NCBI RefSeq assembly: GCF_022965805.1
Contig: NC_133108.1
Coordinates: 43,284,051 to 43,348,050 of the forward strand
Direction: 5' to 3'
Length of the DNA: 64,000 nucleotides
DNA from: Primulina eburnea
Lineage: Eukaryota > Streptophyta > Magnoliopsida > Lamiales > Gesneriaceae
The number at the start of each line of letters is the position of its first letter. The first letter of the stretch is position 1. The notes below the pieces were generated by a model that was not told the origin of the DNA, did no database searches, and saw nothing but the letters and a program-made list of their open reading frames with translations. This document shows, piece by piece, positions 25,304-36,156 of the stretch. The translations under genes were made by a program, and so were the position numbers.

Positions 25304-25850
25304 ATGTCAGACGAGGAGAGAAATCTAATCGAGATAGTAGAGGAGAATACCCCGATCAACATCAGCAAACTCATCCACTATGTTCATGCACCACATTGTG
25401 GAGCTATAGCAACATTTTCTGGCACGACCTGGGACACTTTGAAGGGAAAAAGGTCTTGGAGCTGAGATATGAAGCATACGTCCCAATGTTGTATAAAATC
25501 TATTTGTATGTCAGCTAGATCATCGTGGAACTTGAGCTCAATCGCAGTGGCACACCACTTAGGCCCTGTCCCGGTTGGGGAAACGAGTATATTTGTTGCA
25601 ATCTCATCCATTCATCGAGCAGATGCGTGTAGATTCCTGATCGATGAGATCAAGATTCAAGGCATCAGTTCCTATATGTAAGTAGGATGTTTATACCAAT
25701 GACAAGCATAGGAAAGAAAACTCGGACTTTTTTGAGAGACGGGACGAGCTCCTGAAACCTTCATTTGATAAAGGGCATATGCTGCCGGAAAAAAGATTCC
25801 GTCGATGTTTGCAGCGGAAAGGTGAAGATCATTATGCTATGAAGTGTTGA
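25304..25850 (+). pseudogene. CNX6: Broken copy of molybdopterin synthase catalytic subunit (MoaE/MOCS2B)
   Basis: Read across frames, the sequence gives MSDEERNLIEIVEENTPINI, APHCGAIATFSGTTWD, FEGKKVLELRYEAYVPM, KSICMSARSSWNLSSIAVAH, LGPVPVGETSIFVAISSIHR, DACRFLIDEIK and a tail with KENSDFFERRDELL. That is the plant MoaE-type large subunit, which joins with the small subunit to convert precursor Z (cPMP) to molybdopterin. It cannot work: one T is missing at about 25440 (TFEGKK shifts frame), a second shift falls after YVPM near 25488, another near 25660, and there is a TAG within the KKEVY-type block at about 25683. The usual GTTRD arginine is replaced by W. No intron interrupts the coding blocks, so it may be a retrocopy, or a decayed copy of an intronless coding region. 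Confidence 0.88.
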
Positions 25851-26407
25851 GGATTGTATGAAAATACTCCTTTAGCGCCTAGTATGGTGATTCTTTGACA
25901 TCCCAAAGAATCATTACCCTGTTTTGTTGCTTGCTAAATCGTGCAAGGACTTAGGATTGTTGCTATTCCGAGTACCTTTGATCACCTATGGCGAGAAACC
26001 GGAATCCTTTTTTTTCCCTCTATTGTACCAAATATCTTATTTCTTGATAAATCTCACATAGACTAATAAGTACATTTGTTTTTCTTTAATATTTTTCTCC
26101 ACCACAACACGACAGTCTTTATCTAACTAGTGGTCTATATTATATTATCATTTATATTTAGGTAATAAATGAAATATAAATGCTATGTAGGTTAGAACCA
26201 TAGTTTAATATTGTTTTGGAAAATTATTAAATATATCGTATGTTTTCTAGAGGAAATAGGATATTATTATAAGGTGTACGAATCAGTAGACTTTTGTCTA
26301 CTGATAAAACTCGAACACTCGACTTAAAAAATATTTAATTTATATTTATATTTATCGAATTTATGTCCAACTTACAAATAAGAATTTGGTTATATTATTA
26401 AAAAATA
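25851..26407. other. Spacer between the MoaE relic and the exonuclease gene
   Basis: AT-rich sequence with no recognisable gene. Confidence 0.4.
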
Positions 26408-26562
26408 GATCTTTTATAGATTATATCACATATCTTTATCTATAAGACGGATTAATCTTATCAATATTCACATAAAAAATAATACTTTTAACACAAAAAA
26501 ATAATACATTTTTATGAATGACTTAAATAAAAAAAATCTGTATAATAAAATATCTCAAAAAA
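26408..26562 (-). repeat. Strongly diverged GAGACGGTCTC MITE upstream of the exonuclease gene
   Basis: Family order is visible (ATAAGACGGATTAATCTTAT, CAATATTCACATAAAAAATA, TTATGAATGACTTAAATAAA) but the palindromic ends have decayed. It lies within 100 bases of the exonuclease start, so it may now be part of its promoter. Confidence 0.5.
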
Positions 26563-26652
26563 AGGTTGATAGATTGACGGATGCATATTTCCAAATCATT
26601 TCCCATAAAGAAATCGAGTGTGTTTTTGCAGAGAAGAAGAGACCAAGAAACA

Positions 26653-27297
26653 ATGGCGATGACCCTTAGTATAATCGACCACCAATTGCCCTACGATACC
26701 CACAACACCTACGAAGTTCTCTTCTACGACGATTCCATCCACACCACCGTGACTTACGATCCCGCCACCGTGTCCCGGTGGATCTCTGAAGTGGAGTACA
26801 TCCATCGCAGCCGGCTCCACCACCTCATCGTCGGACTCGACGTCGAGTGGCGTCCCACCTACAACCGACACAACAATAACCCAGTCGCCACCCTACAACT
26901 GTGCGTCGGCCGCCGTTGTCTCGTCTACCAACTCATTCACTCCCCGGGAGTCCCGTCCTCTCTCACCGGTTTTCTCTCGAATCCCAACTACACTTTCGTG
27001 GGGATCGGCATCAAAGCTGATTTGGAAAAGCTTGAGGAAGATTATGAGTTTGGGTACAGCGCTAATTCAGTGGATTTGAGGGATTTGGCGGCGAATGCCT
27101 ATGGTAGAAGCGAATTGAGGAATTGTGGGGTTAAGACGTTGGCGGAAATCGTGCTGGAGAAGGAGGTGAAGAAGCCGAAGAGTGTGACTATGAGTAGGTG
27201 GGATAACCCGTGGCTGACTCCTGCTCAGGTACAGTATGCTTGTCTTGATGCATTTGTGTGCTTTGAAATAGGCAGGATCTTGAATGCTTCTGGTTGA
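26653..27297 (+). CDS. WRN-like 3'-5' exonuclease (DnaQ/DEDDy family)
   Basis: A single exon of 214 residues from MAMTLS. An in-frame Met at 26581 would add 24 residues with no family support, so the inner start is preferred. The three exonuclease motifs are complete: Exo I GLDVEW (Asp63, Glu65), Exo II GIGIKAD (Asp123), and Exo III YACLDAF (Tyr195, Asp199), giving the DEDDy set of four acidic residues and tyrosine that bind two metal ions. There is no helicase or RQC domain, so it is a stand-alone exonuclease like plant WEX and other small WEX-like proteins. In Arabidopsis WEX itself acts in gene silencing; small paralogues like this one are mostly uncharacterised. The body uses GC-rich codons in its first half. 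Confidence 0.9.
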   Translation: MAMTLSIIDHQLPYDTHNTYEVLFYDDSIHTTVTYDPATVSRWISEVEYIHRSRLHHLIVGLDVEWRPTYNRHNNNPVATLQLCVGRRCLVYQLIHSPGVPSSLTGFLSNPNYTFVGIGIKADLEKLEEDYEFGYSANSVDLRDLAANAYGRSELRNCGVKTLAEIVLEKEVKKPKSVTMSRWDNPWLTPAQVQYACLDAFVCFEIGRILNASG

Positions 27298-28611
27298 AAA
27301 TTTAAGGCGCTTTGTTCTTGGTTTTCATTTTCTGTGTGTCTGTGTGTGAAGAAAAAACATGAAAAGAAGGGATTGTTTAAATCTCATTTGTTGTGGTGTT
27401 TAATGATGACTTTTGTCCTGTTGCAATTGCTTCTGGGTTCTGGAAATATGGTTCTTAGTTTGGGTTTTTTTGACATAGATTCGGGTTCGAGGCATAATTA
27501 TAAATCATCTGGCATTTGAGATGTGAAAGGGTAAATTTTGGTTAAAAACAGTTTCCATCGAACTCAAAACAACAATTTAGAGACGTCTGCTTGGAACTGA
27601 CCCGATGAAAAAACTCTAGCTAGTTATTTTTAATCTCATTTCCTTCCTTCCTTCCTTCCTTCCTTGTACATTGGTTTTCCAAATTTTCAGAATTTGGAAG
27701 TGATTGCCCAAGAAAAATAGGACATGGAACAATAGCAAAATTGGTTGAACTAGTTTTGATCATGGTTATCTAATCAGTCAAATTCTAGTTCTCATAAAAT
27801 AATCTTGCTGCTTCTGTAGTTGGCGTTGGATACATTTCGACCAAAAAGAAAAAGAAAAGAAAATTGCAAATTACTGCGATAAGATTGAAATTTGACTAGA
27901 TAGCGACGATCGATTTTGTAATTTGGCATAAAACGTGCATACCCACCATCGAAGCACCCAAAACTTCTCAGATTTAACTATAGCTAAAATTGAGTAGCAC
28001 CCAGAGATCTCTGCACAAACTATGTAATATATACATTGTATTATATGTAAGCAAAAGACTTGGTTCTGTGCTCCAAATACTAAAGTCAAAGCCATTACAA
28101 AAAAAAAATTTATTTCAAATCAACTATTTGTCACGAGAAGGATAAGATATGTTGATTATATATAAACTTGGATAATATTTTTACCGCTGAAACAAAAAAA
28201 TATGGCATCATTTAAGTAAATTATTTATTATATTTTAGATTTATATGTGTGATTATATCACAAATATCTTTAATTTCATATATTATTATTTTTATATCTG
28301 TGTCTATATTCAGTAAAAAAAAATTAATTTCAAAAAATAATTGAATGTAGCCCATCTTAGGCCCTGCTTTAGCATATATATTTTCATAAATGTTTATTTT
28401 GTAATCATTGAATCGAACTAACGGTTTACCTAGTACGATACAATCAAGTGCAGAATACCACAACATATTAATAATAATTAGTAACATATTTAACATAGGA
28501 GACGCTCCCATTACCAATTATAATATATAATATTTGTAACTTGATAGGAACAGTTATTTTCATTTAACTATCCCCAATGGATAATTAAATGTTATAGAGG
28601 CAGCATAAGCT
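27298..28611. other. Spacer between two convergent genes
   Basis: Probable 3' UTR of the exonuclease gene up to about 27550, then AT-rich spacer. Contains a TTCC microsatellite at about 27641-27666 (six to seven units). The short open frames at 27871-28095 and 28221-28517 have no recognisable family. Confidence 0.5.
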
Positions 28612-29349
28612 TCAAGGAGCATAGCCACCGCCTTCGCCAGCACCGGAGCCACCACCATATCCACTAGCATGTTCACCTCCAGCATATGCACCACCTCCGC
28701 CTGAACCGCCTCCTGCGCCACCGCCATAACCTCCACCATGGGCTCCTCCAGCTCCACCTCCAGCCCCTCCACCACTACCATATCCCCCGGCTGATGCTCC
28801 TCCAGCACTAGCAGAGCCACCTCCACCGCCATGGCCTCCGCCGCCCCCATATCCTCCACCGGCAGTATAGCCACCTCCGCTGCCTCCCCCTTCACCTCCT
28901 CCATATCCACCAGCATGTCCTCCACCAGCAGCAGCACCTCCTCCTCCACCACCACCTCCTCCACCTCCACCTCCACCATGTGCACCTCCCGCACCATAGC
29001 CTGCACCCCCTCCTTCACCACCTCCACTTCCATACCCTGCACCATGCTCCCCCCCAGCAGCATACGCAGCCCCACCTCCACCCCCACTACCACCTCCACC
29101 GCCACCACCTCCAGCACCATGCTCTCCTTCTCCGCCATACCCAGAACCTTTTCCAGCACCTCTTCCAGCACCACTTGCATACCCATGATCGACCACACCT
29201 CCGCCTGACCCTCCACCGGCGCCACCACCCCCACCACCATACCCTTCCCCAGCCACATCAACAGCCTCTAGGATAATCCTAGCTGCCGAACATATCGCCA
29301 CACACGATAACACGAAGAAAAGCACACAAACAACTCGTTTTGCAGCCAT
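28612..29349 (-). CDS. Secreted glycine-rich protein (class I GRP, cell wall)
   Basis: A single exon of about 245 residues. The start MAAKRVVCVLFFVLSC is the second in-frame Met and opens directly into a signal peptide (cleavage near AICSA/ARI); the Met seven codons upstream would displace it. The rest is dominated by Gly in GGGxGGG, GYGGG and GGAYAAGG units with scattered Tyr, Ala, His and Ser, ending GGYAP. Such proteins are exported to the cell wall, where Tyr residues can cross-link; the exact role of this one is not shown. The plus strand of the same DNA has long open frames rich in Pro, Ser and His, which are shadows of the biased composition. No frameshift is seen. Confidence 0.9.
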   Translation of the reverse strand: MAAKRVVCVLFFVLSCVAICSAARIILEAVDVAGEGYGGGGGGAGGGSGGGVVDHGYASGAGRGAGKGSGYGGEGEHGAGGGGGGGGSGGGGGAAYAAGGEHGAGYGSGGGEGGGAGYGAGGAHGGGGGGGGGGGGGGAAAGGGHAGGYGGGEGGGSGGGYTAGGGYGGGGGHGGGGGSASAGGASAGGYGSGGGAGGGAGGAHGGGYGGGAGGGSGGGGAYAGGEHASGYGGGSGAGEGGGYAP

Positions 29350-29420
29350 GGGATGGATTTCAAAGAACACTCAAATGAATCACACAACCACACTGTATTA
29401 GTTTGCATGGAGCAGTGGGG

Positions 29421-29428
29421 TATATATA
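29421..29428 (-). promoter_or_regulatory. TATA box of the glycine-rich protein gene
   Basis: On the minus strand this reads CCTATATATACCCC, 72 to 79 bases upstream of the chosen ATG. It would place transcription start about 40 bases before the ATG, normal for a short plant leader. Confidence 0.65.
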
Positions 29429-30488
29429 GGAGTTCGAAAAGCGCGTCCATGCACTGTGGAGACTGAAGAACAAGTAAAAAGAAGGCGCTTTTTTCGCCAC
29501 AAAGTGGTCCAATTCACTAGAACACCACAAGATTGCTGTGAGTAGTGTGCTTGCGTTGTCCCCCATTTCCGATTATCAAATTATTTCAAACCAATATATG
29601 AAAGAAAGATTTGTATCTGACAGTAGTGCTCCATGTGCATGGCGCCGTCAATTTTTGCAATGCAAATAACCTACTTAACATATGACTCCTAGCTTGATCA
29701 TTAATTAGATCAGTTGCATCGCATATTGGATTTCTTGATCCATATGAAGTGTACATAACGCATGTCTTGCCCCCTTTTGTCTTCGGTAACTACCGTAGCT
29801 ATAATTTGCGCTATACTTTATGTTCATTACTTAAGTGTCACTGCTTACTAGTGAGATGAGATAAAAATTGAGTCGAACGCGGAATGATGCAATCATAATT
29901 TTTTTCCTTGGAACTTTGCTAGTTCATAAATTTGATATATGAGTCTCGATGGCTGATTGGCTTTTTTGAATCTTAGAACATATAACTAAAAAAATTTAAA
30001 ATGTTCATGGTTAATTGATTCATGTATATATAATCATTAGATACATATATATGACTAAATTATTCAAGAACGAGTTAAAGTAATGCTCCTCGATTTACAT
30101 TTAATTTTCTACATAATCGCTTAGATCACGATGATGGAATTCCAACTCACTTTGAGAGTCTCTTTCTTTCTTTTTGCTCGCCTAATTATTAGTCCACTAC
30201 ATATGTTGAAACTAATCGCAGTGTAGCTAGTGATACGTCTATTTGATCATGTGCTGTGTTTGGTATGTACTACTTATTTTACATGTATGTGTGTGTGTAT
30301 ATTAGTTGGTTGGTGACCATTTCAATCCATTTAAAAAATATATGCAAGTTCATTATATATACTACAAAATTAAGATTAATATACTTTTCCATGTGGTTAC
30401 AGTTACGGTTATTGGAACAGGAACCGAATCGATGATTAGTAGAGGTAGGCTTGGATGATTACTTGACCTTTCCTGGCACTTGGACTGA
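29429..30488. other. Upstream region of the glycine-rich protein gene
   Basis: No gene is seen. CATGCA-type motifs occur near 29405, 29449 and 29635, and a TG microsatellite at about 30288-30299. No bounded repeat is recognised before the TRIM element. Confidence 0.4.
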
Positions 30489-30866
30489 GTCTCTGTTAAT
30501 TGTCCCACATCGGTTGGATAAATAACCTTTGAGTGGTATATATGGGATTGGACAATCCTCCCCCCTTGAGCTAGCTTTTGGGGTTGAGTTAGGTCCAAGT
30601 TTCAATCTTAACATGGTATCAGAGCCCGGGTTCCACCGTTATGTGTTGGATTGCCTATAATTAGGCCACCCGTTCTGTCCATAATTGGGTCATTTGTAAA
30701 CTCCACGCTCCAGATGTTCATTCCTGGGCGTGAGAGGTGTGTGTTAATTGTCTCACATCGGTTGGATAAATAACCTTTGAGTGGTATATATGGGATTGGA
30801 CAATCCTCCCCCCTTGAGCTAGCTTTTGGGGTTGAGTTAGGTCCAAGTTTCAATCTTAACCGTCTC
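30489..30866 (+). mobile_element. Complete TRIM retrotransposon with 5-bp target duplication
   Basis: Target duplication GTCTC at 30489-30493 and 30862-30866. The 5' LTR is 30494-30613 and the 3' LTR is 30742-30861, both exactly 120 bp, starting TGTTAATTGTC and ending TTAACA (the 3' copy has C as last base). They differ at only about two positions. The primer-binding site TGGTATCAGAGCC at 30614-30626 matches the initiator tRNA-Met complement. A purine-rich GTGAGAGGTGTG precedes the 3' LTR as polypurine tract. The internal region is 128 bp and codes for nothing, so the element must borrow all enzymes. Confidence 0.95.
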
Positions 30867-31423
30867 CAGACTCGAGCCTGCTTGGGCTATGATGATTTGA
30901 TATCGTCAAACGAGTACTCAACCTAAAACCCGACATGGCATTCATTGCGTTGCATTTCATGTATCAATATTATATAAGCATGGCATAGGCGAAGGGGGGA
31001 GGTAGCGGAGGTGGTCGTGTTGCTGGTGGACGATATGGGGGTGGCGGCCGCTTTGATAGTGCTAGAAGAGCAATAACCAGTTTCATAATTGCTTTATTAA
31101 ATATGTTTGTGCTAAGAATTATTTTGTTATTGGATCATGCAATGAATGAATCCGTATATGCATTGTTATGTTTTGGCAGCACATGAATTAGATTAATCAT
31201 AAATAATGCATTAAAAAAGATTAAACATAACTTTCGACAACAGAAAAAGCATGTCGCATAGAGTTTGTAACTGTGGTTTTAAAAGACTAATGTATTTTTC
31301 ATCCTATTATGGTATTTCGGACTTTGCTTAGTGTCAGCCAAAAATAATTTCTTCGAGTTTCATCGTTATAAAAAAATGTTACATTATATGATTATATATA
31401 TTGGTTTTAAAAAATTGTAGTTA
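30867..31423. other. Spacer with a glycine-rich coding-like scrap
   Basis: Positions about 31000-31075 read, in one frame, GGSGGGRVAGGRYGGGG then RFDSARR, which looks like a remnant of a glycine-rich gene. There is no start codon or signal peptide. The rest is unassigned. Confidence 0.35.
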
Positions 31424-31685
31424 TCTATACTATATATTAATGTTGGGCCTAACAGAGACAAAATGGACACCAATTTTTTTCTTCCCTATTTTGCCCTCAT
31501 GTCATACCAATAATACAATTTTGTTTTTTGAAATTTTAAAAAAACACATTTATTTTTATTTTTTTAAATTCCAACAATTCAAATAGCACTTTAGTCTCTC
31601 GATAATTTATCAAATTTCACTTTAATCTCTTGATAATTATAAAAAAAGACCGTACACACACGTATCGCTTGTGCAGAGTAACTAG
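31424..31685 (+). mobile_element. Short non-autonomous Helitron-like element
   Basis: Starts TCTATACTATATATTA just after an A and ends GTAACTAG just before a T, which is the Helitron A/T insertion pattern with TC and CTAG termini. A GC-rich imperfect hairpin (ACACACGTATCGCTTGTGC) lies just inside the 3' end. The inner sequence is shared with the inverted copy at 17755-18031. Confidence 0.75.
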
Positions 31686-31852
31686 TATATATTAAAGAGT
31701 TTTGCATCAGAAAAAATCATTTAATTCAAACAAAATAAAGTGATGGATTATATAATATATTTTTTTATTTGTTTGAATAGGTATTCATATTTCAAAGTTT
31801 TAAATCAGATGTATTCTCATCAACATTCTATTTTTTTGTGGTTTTTAAGGTG

Positions 31853-32033
31853 GGCAAAAACTTGTGTGAGACGGTCTCATGAGTTGTATTTATGAGACGG
31901 ATCTCTTATTTGGGTCACTCATACAAAAGTATTACTTTTTATGCTAAGAGTATTACTTTTTATTGTGAATATGGTACGGTTGACCCGTCTCACGGATTAA
32001 GATCCGTGAGACGGTCTCACATGAGACTCACTC
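31853..32033 (+). mobile_element. GAGACGGTCTC MITE with 9-bp target duplication (8 of 9)
   Basis: A full-length 181-bp copy starting GGCAAAAACTTGTGTGAGAC and ending GAGACTCACTC. Flanks are TTTAAGGTG (31844-31852) and TTTAATGTG (32034-32042), one mismatch in nine. It sits about 500 bases before the ARL8 start. Confidence 0.88.
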
Positions 32034-32533
32034 TTTAATGTGATGTAGATTTTGATTAAAGGCTATTTTTTCATGTTTAATTTTTTAAATAACTTTATAT
32101 TGTAATGTTTTTTTTTTGGCCTGTTTTCCACTTAAATGATCATGTTTTTTTTTTATTATTTGAGAGTAAATTTGAAAAAAAAAAAAGCATTAATAAATTT
32201 ATAATGTCGTGGGACTTGGAGGCCCAATCAATCGACCCCATTATCTGATTGGTACACGAAACAAATTGTAATGCGACATAGAGGAGCTGCCCCAATCTGC
32301 AGCGATTTCGTCATTGGACACGTGAAGATTTCTGGTTCGTTGGATTCGTACGGAATCATTCCGCCATTTTCGGGTGTGTGTTCGGGTGTGTGTTCTCTTA
32401 CACACACCGGCTCGCCTCAAAAAGGATTCAAACAATCGAAGAGAACAACAGGTCAAAACAATTTTCGTTTCTTTTTTTGGAGAGGTCCATTGAGAGAAGA
32501 CAACTTGGAGATCTGTCGCGATCAATTGAAGCC

Positions 32534-34861
32534 ATGGGTCTCTGGGACGATTTTCTCAATTGGCTGCGGAGGTTTGGTTCCTGCTATGTTTAGTTGTTTT
32601 TATATATTAAAAAAATTGTTGTTTTTCAGCCATTATGTTTGATACATTTTCCATGAATGCGATGGGATGCGATTGTTGGAAGTTTTGGTTTGATGGAGTT
32701 GATTTACATGTTAAATTTAGTTGTAGGCTTTTCTTGGGCTGCTTTTGATACTGTCTGTTTGTTTGTGCTCGGCGTTGGGAAATTTCTGATAATTTATGAG
32801 TATGTTTATGATTTAGCTATCAACTTTTCTTTGTGACTATTCTGAGAATTTAGGATTATTTTTGGGATGGCCATAATCTGGTGTGGAAAAAGATGTGAAT
32901 TTCCTAGGTTTGAACGTGGTCTACCATTAGAATGTTACTTCTTTGGCGAATGGCAATTGACAATGTATCTATGTTAGCCACGTTCTTAAGCAGATTGAGG
33001 TAAACCTGTTGCGATGATTATTTATCAAGTATGTTTTTGACTCCATGATTCGTTGTTGTCCTGCTAGTTGAAGGTCTCTCTTGTGCAACTCGTGATTTGT
33101 TGGTGTCCATGACTCTTAATAGTACACAATGAGTACACTATATTCTCCAAGTTTATATAGATAAGTTTTGCAAGAGTCAGTTTGTTAACGCAGTAATGCT
33201 CATTAAAACATGTTATGAGGTAATTCTTAGTGGAGACAATGGTAATTCAGTATCTTTACCATTCTGAACGCAATATATGTAAAATTTTAGAACAATCATG
33301 AAAAAGAAAAAAAGATACATGCCTTCGAAGGTGGTGGAGGTGGCCATGGACTGGAAATACATGGGGTATTTATTATGATATTATCATCATTATAGACTTG
33401 AGGTCGAGAGGGGTTGGGAATTGGGAATATTTGTTTGAGAAACAGGGTCATGTTGGGGAAATGGCGGTGGAGGTTTTGTGCAGAAGACGAGACGTTGTGA
33501 AAGAAGATTATAGTGAGTAAATATGGGAGAAGTAATATTATGAACAGAGAGTTACACGGTGACTCTGTTGGGGATAGTTAGGATCAATAACTACATCTAC
33601 ATTAGAATGTTAACGATCATCAGTTTGTCTTTAGAGAAGTAACTTAATCATATGTTTATAATTTTGCTCGTTTACTTTGAACTTGTACTTTATAGTTTCT
33701 CCTCTTATCATTTTGTAATTATTTCAGCCTGTTTTTCAAGCAAGAAATGGAGCTGTCTTTGATAGGTCTTCAAAATGCTGGGAAAACTTCACTAGTAAAT
33801 GTTGTCGCTGTAAGTAAATGAATGCATTATCCTTTTGTGTATGTTTGTACAACTGTTTGCTTATGTTTCCTTTATTTTTCATCAAAGCACTTGCATTTAC
33901 TATGCCTTTCTCTTTTTTCATTAGACTGGTGGATATAGTGAAGACATGATCCCTACAGTAAGTTTTCTAGTTTAATCCAAGTTGATTATTATATCTAGTT
34001 TTTGTTCGTTAACTTCTAGATTGTCAATACATTTAATTTGAATACCTGAGTCGCATTTTTATCATTCAGGTAGGGTTTAATATGCGGAAAGTTACTAAAG
34101 GGAATGTTACAATAAAGTTGTGGGATCTAGGAGGTCAACCGAGATTTCGCAGTATGTGGGAGCGGTACTGTCGTGCAGTTTCTGCTATTGTGTAAGCTAC
34201 TAACTCCGTCTTCTGTGGCTTAGTTTGTACTATGATTGATGTCACACTTCCCACATTGGAAGGCAGTTTCCTATATTAAAAAGGACGGCAAAGAAAAGTG
34301 ACAAATATACTCCCAACTCAAATCATATCGGTCAAGTGATTGTGCAACTTGTAGGAAGTATGATCTTTAAATACGTGTAATGATGATGTTTTAGTTTCAC
34401 AAGTTTAAATATATAGTACCGTTTCAATTTAATCTCTTTTAAACGTGATTTTGGGCAGCTACGTTGTTGATGCTGCCGATCATGAGAACGTCAACATCTC
34501 CAAGAGTGAACTTCACGATTTGCTGAGCAAACCATCTCTTAGTGGTATTCCTCTACTGGTGCTAGGAAACAAGATCGACAAGCCTCAGGCACTATCTAAA
34601 CAGGCCTTAACCGACCAAATGTAAGTATAGAAGTGCAATTTCAATCGTTCAAAGCTCGACTATCATAGTGTGAACTAGCATTCACCGCTCCTGCATATCT
34701 TTCTTCCAGAAAATTTTGAATTAAGCAAATCGTGCTTGTGCAGGGATTTGAAAAACATCGCAGATCGGGAGGTTGGCTGTTTCATGATATCATGCAAGAA
34801 CTCCACGAACATCGATCAGGTCATCGATTGGCTAGTTAAGCATTCGAAGTCGAAGAGCTGA
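32534..34861 (+). CDS. ARL8: ARL8-type small GTPase
   Basis: Six exons (32534-32571, 33728-33809, 33925-33957, 34070-34191, 34459-34620, 34744-34861), all GT-AG and in frame, give 184 residues, the usual ARL8 length. The N-terminus [12 protein letters not shown] is the amphipathic helix that ARL8 uses for membrane binding. Nucleotide-binding motifs are complete: G1 GLQNAGKTS (Gly26 to Thr33), the switch I Thr in PTVGFN, G3 WDLGGQ, G4 NKID and G5 SCKN. ARL8 works on lysosome or vacuole-type membranes and transport. In Arabidopsis and tobacco it is also a host factor required, with TOM1, for tobamovirus RNA replication; that is established for the family, not shown here. No defect is seen. Confidence 0.96.
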
Positions 34862-36156
34862 GTGTTCCAAGACTCCAAACTCTTCTGTTGTTCGGATTTT
34901 CTGTGGTTTTGTTGTGATTGTGTTGTATGTTAAAAAGTATTTGTTTTCAATTATCATTTTAAAAGCTGAATAATCTCTTACCTGGCGGCCTGTTCGATCA
35001 CATTAAGTGATACAATTTTCTTCGTTTCTTGTATGGTTATGTATTATCTGTATTGTTTGTGATGTTATATCGAGAAAAGATGTTCCCAGCATTAATCTTA
35101 GTGCGTTTAATCGGTGTTGTTAAAATTATTTATAGCTAAAAGTGATGTGGAAGAATTAATAGAAATGTGAAAATGGAATCTCCATTAAAATAGTAACAGA
35201 AAGATAAACAAGAAAAAAAGACCAAAGAACGATTTCATGAAATCAGATCTCTTTGTACAAAAATAAGAAAACGTTGGAAGATATATGGAAATGCATGCTG
35301 TAAATTCGATTTTTTTAACGTTTTTCTGTTTGTAAGGAATATCAGGTAGTTCCTTTTGGGACCTGATTTGATCCAAAATAGTTATTGTTTTTATCTCTAA
35401 ATAATTATATAGCTTATGTCTATCAATGTTCTGATTTTGGTTCGTCCGTGAGCTCTTTTTTTGACAAATCATAATATGACATGTATCGTTTGGAGACCTT
35501 TTTTGGGGGGAATTTTAATGAAATATTCAGTTTTACATTTAAAAAAATTATTTGAAATAGTCGATTAATGAAAGAAACTATATTCGAGATACTCGATGGA
35601 AATATTTTAATAAAAAAATGATAAGAACAATCATTATAATTTATTCACTGTTTTAAACGACGATGGATGCGACTGTGGTGATTAAGTATAGACGACTCTC
35701 AACCGCACCGCCCATACATGAGGCGAGTGTTTTAGACTATCCAAGCTATACGACGTTGGCGATGCGAGCAAACGGATGAGACGGCGAGTCAAGATTTGTA
35801 AGTTGTAGTCAACAATTTTAAAAACATAATCAACAATTTTAAAAACATAGTCAAATTCAACTAATTTTAAATATCAAAACCTAATACACCAACCACCACA
35901 CATTAGATATGTTTAGTCTATTACTTGTTTTAATGATAAATAATTGATTGAAATTTAAAAATTTAAACTTAATTTCTTGATATAATTATATTATTTTGTT
36001 AACATGCCATTTACAACCAATAATTTATTTAATTAAATACAACTAATTTTTTAGTATATGAATTTGGAAATAGGACCATAAAAGAGTGATTCGCACAAAT
36101 AAAGAAGCAATTTTCCCCTCTTCTCTTCGGTAATCTGAAGACGAAGTGTGGGGAGA
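34862..36156. other. Spacer between ARL8 and eIF2B gamma
   Basis: The first 200 to 250 bases are probably ARL8 3' UTR. A GC-richer patch at about 35655-35800, with CG-containing words unlike its AT-rich surroundings, is probably an old repeat fragment. No gene is recognised, and the open frame at 35185-35472 has no family. Confidence 0.45.

Noticed and set aside
28560..29276. Long open frames on both strands overlapping the glycine-rich protein, one rich in Val/Met, others in Ser/Thr or His/Leu
   Set aside because: They follow from the extreme GGN codon bias of the GRP. Only the Gly-rich frame has a signal peptide, a TATA box at proper spacing and a family match.
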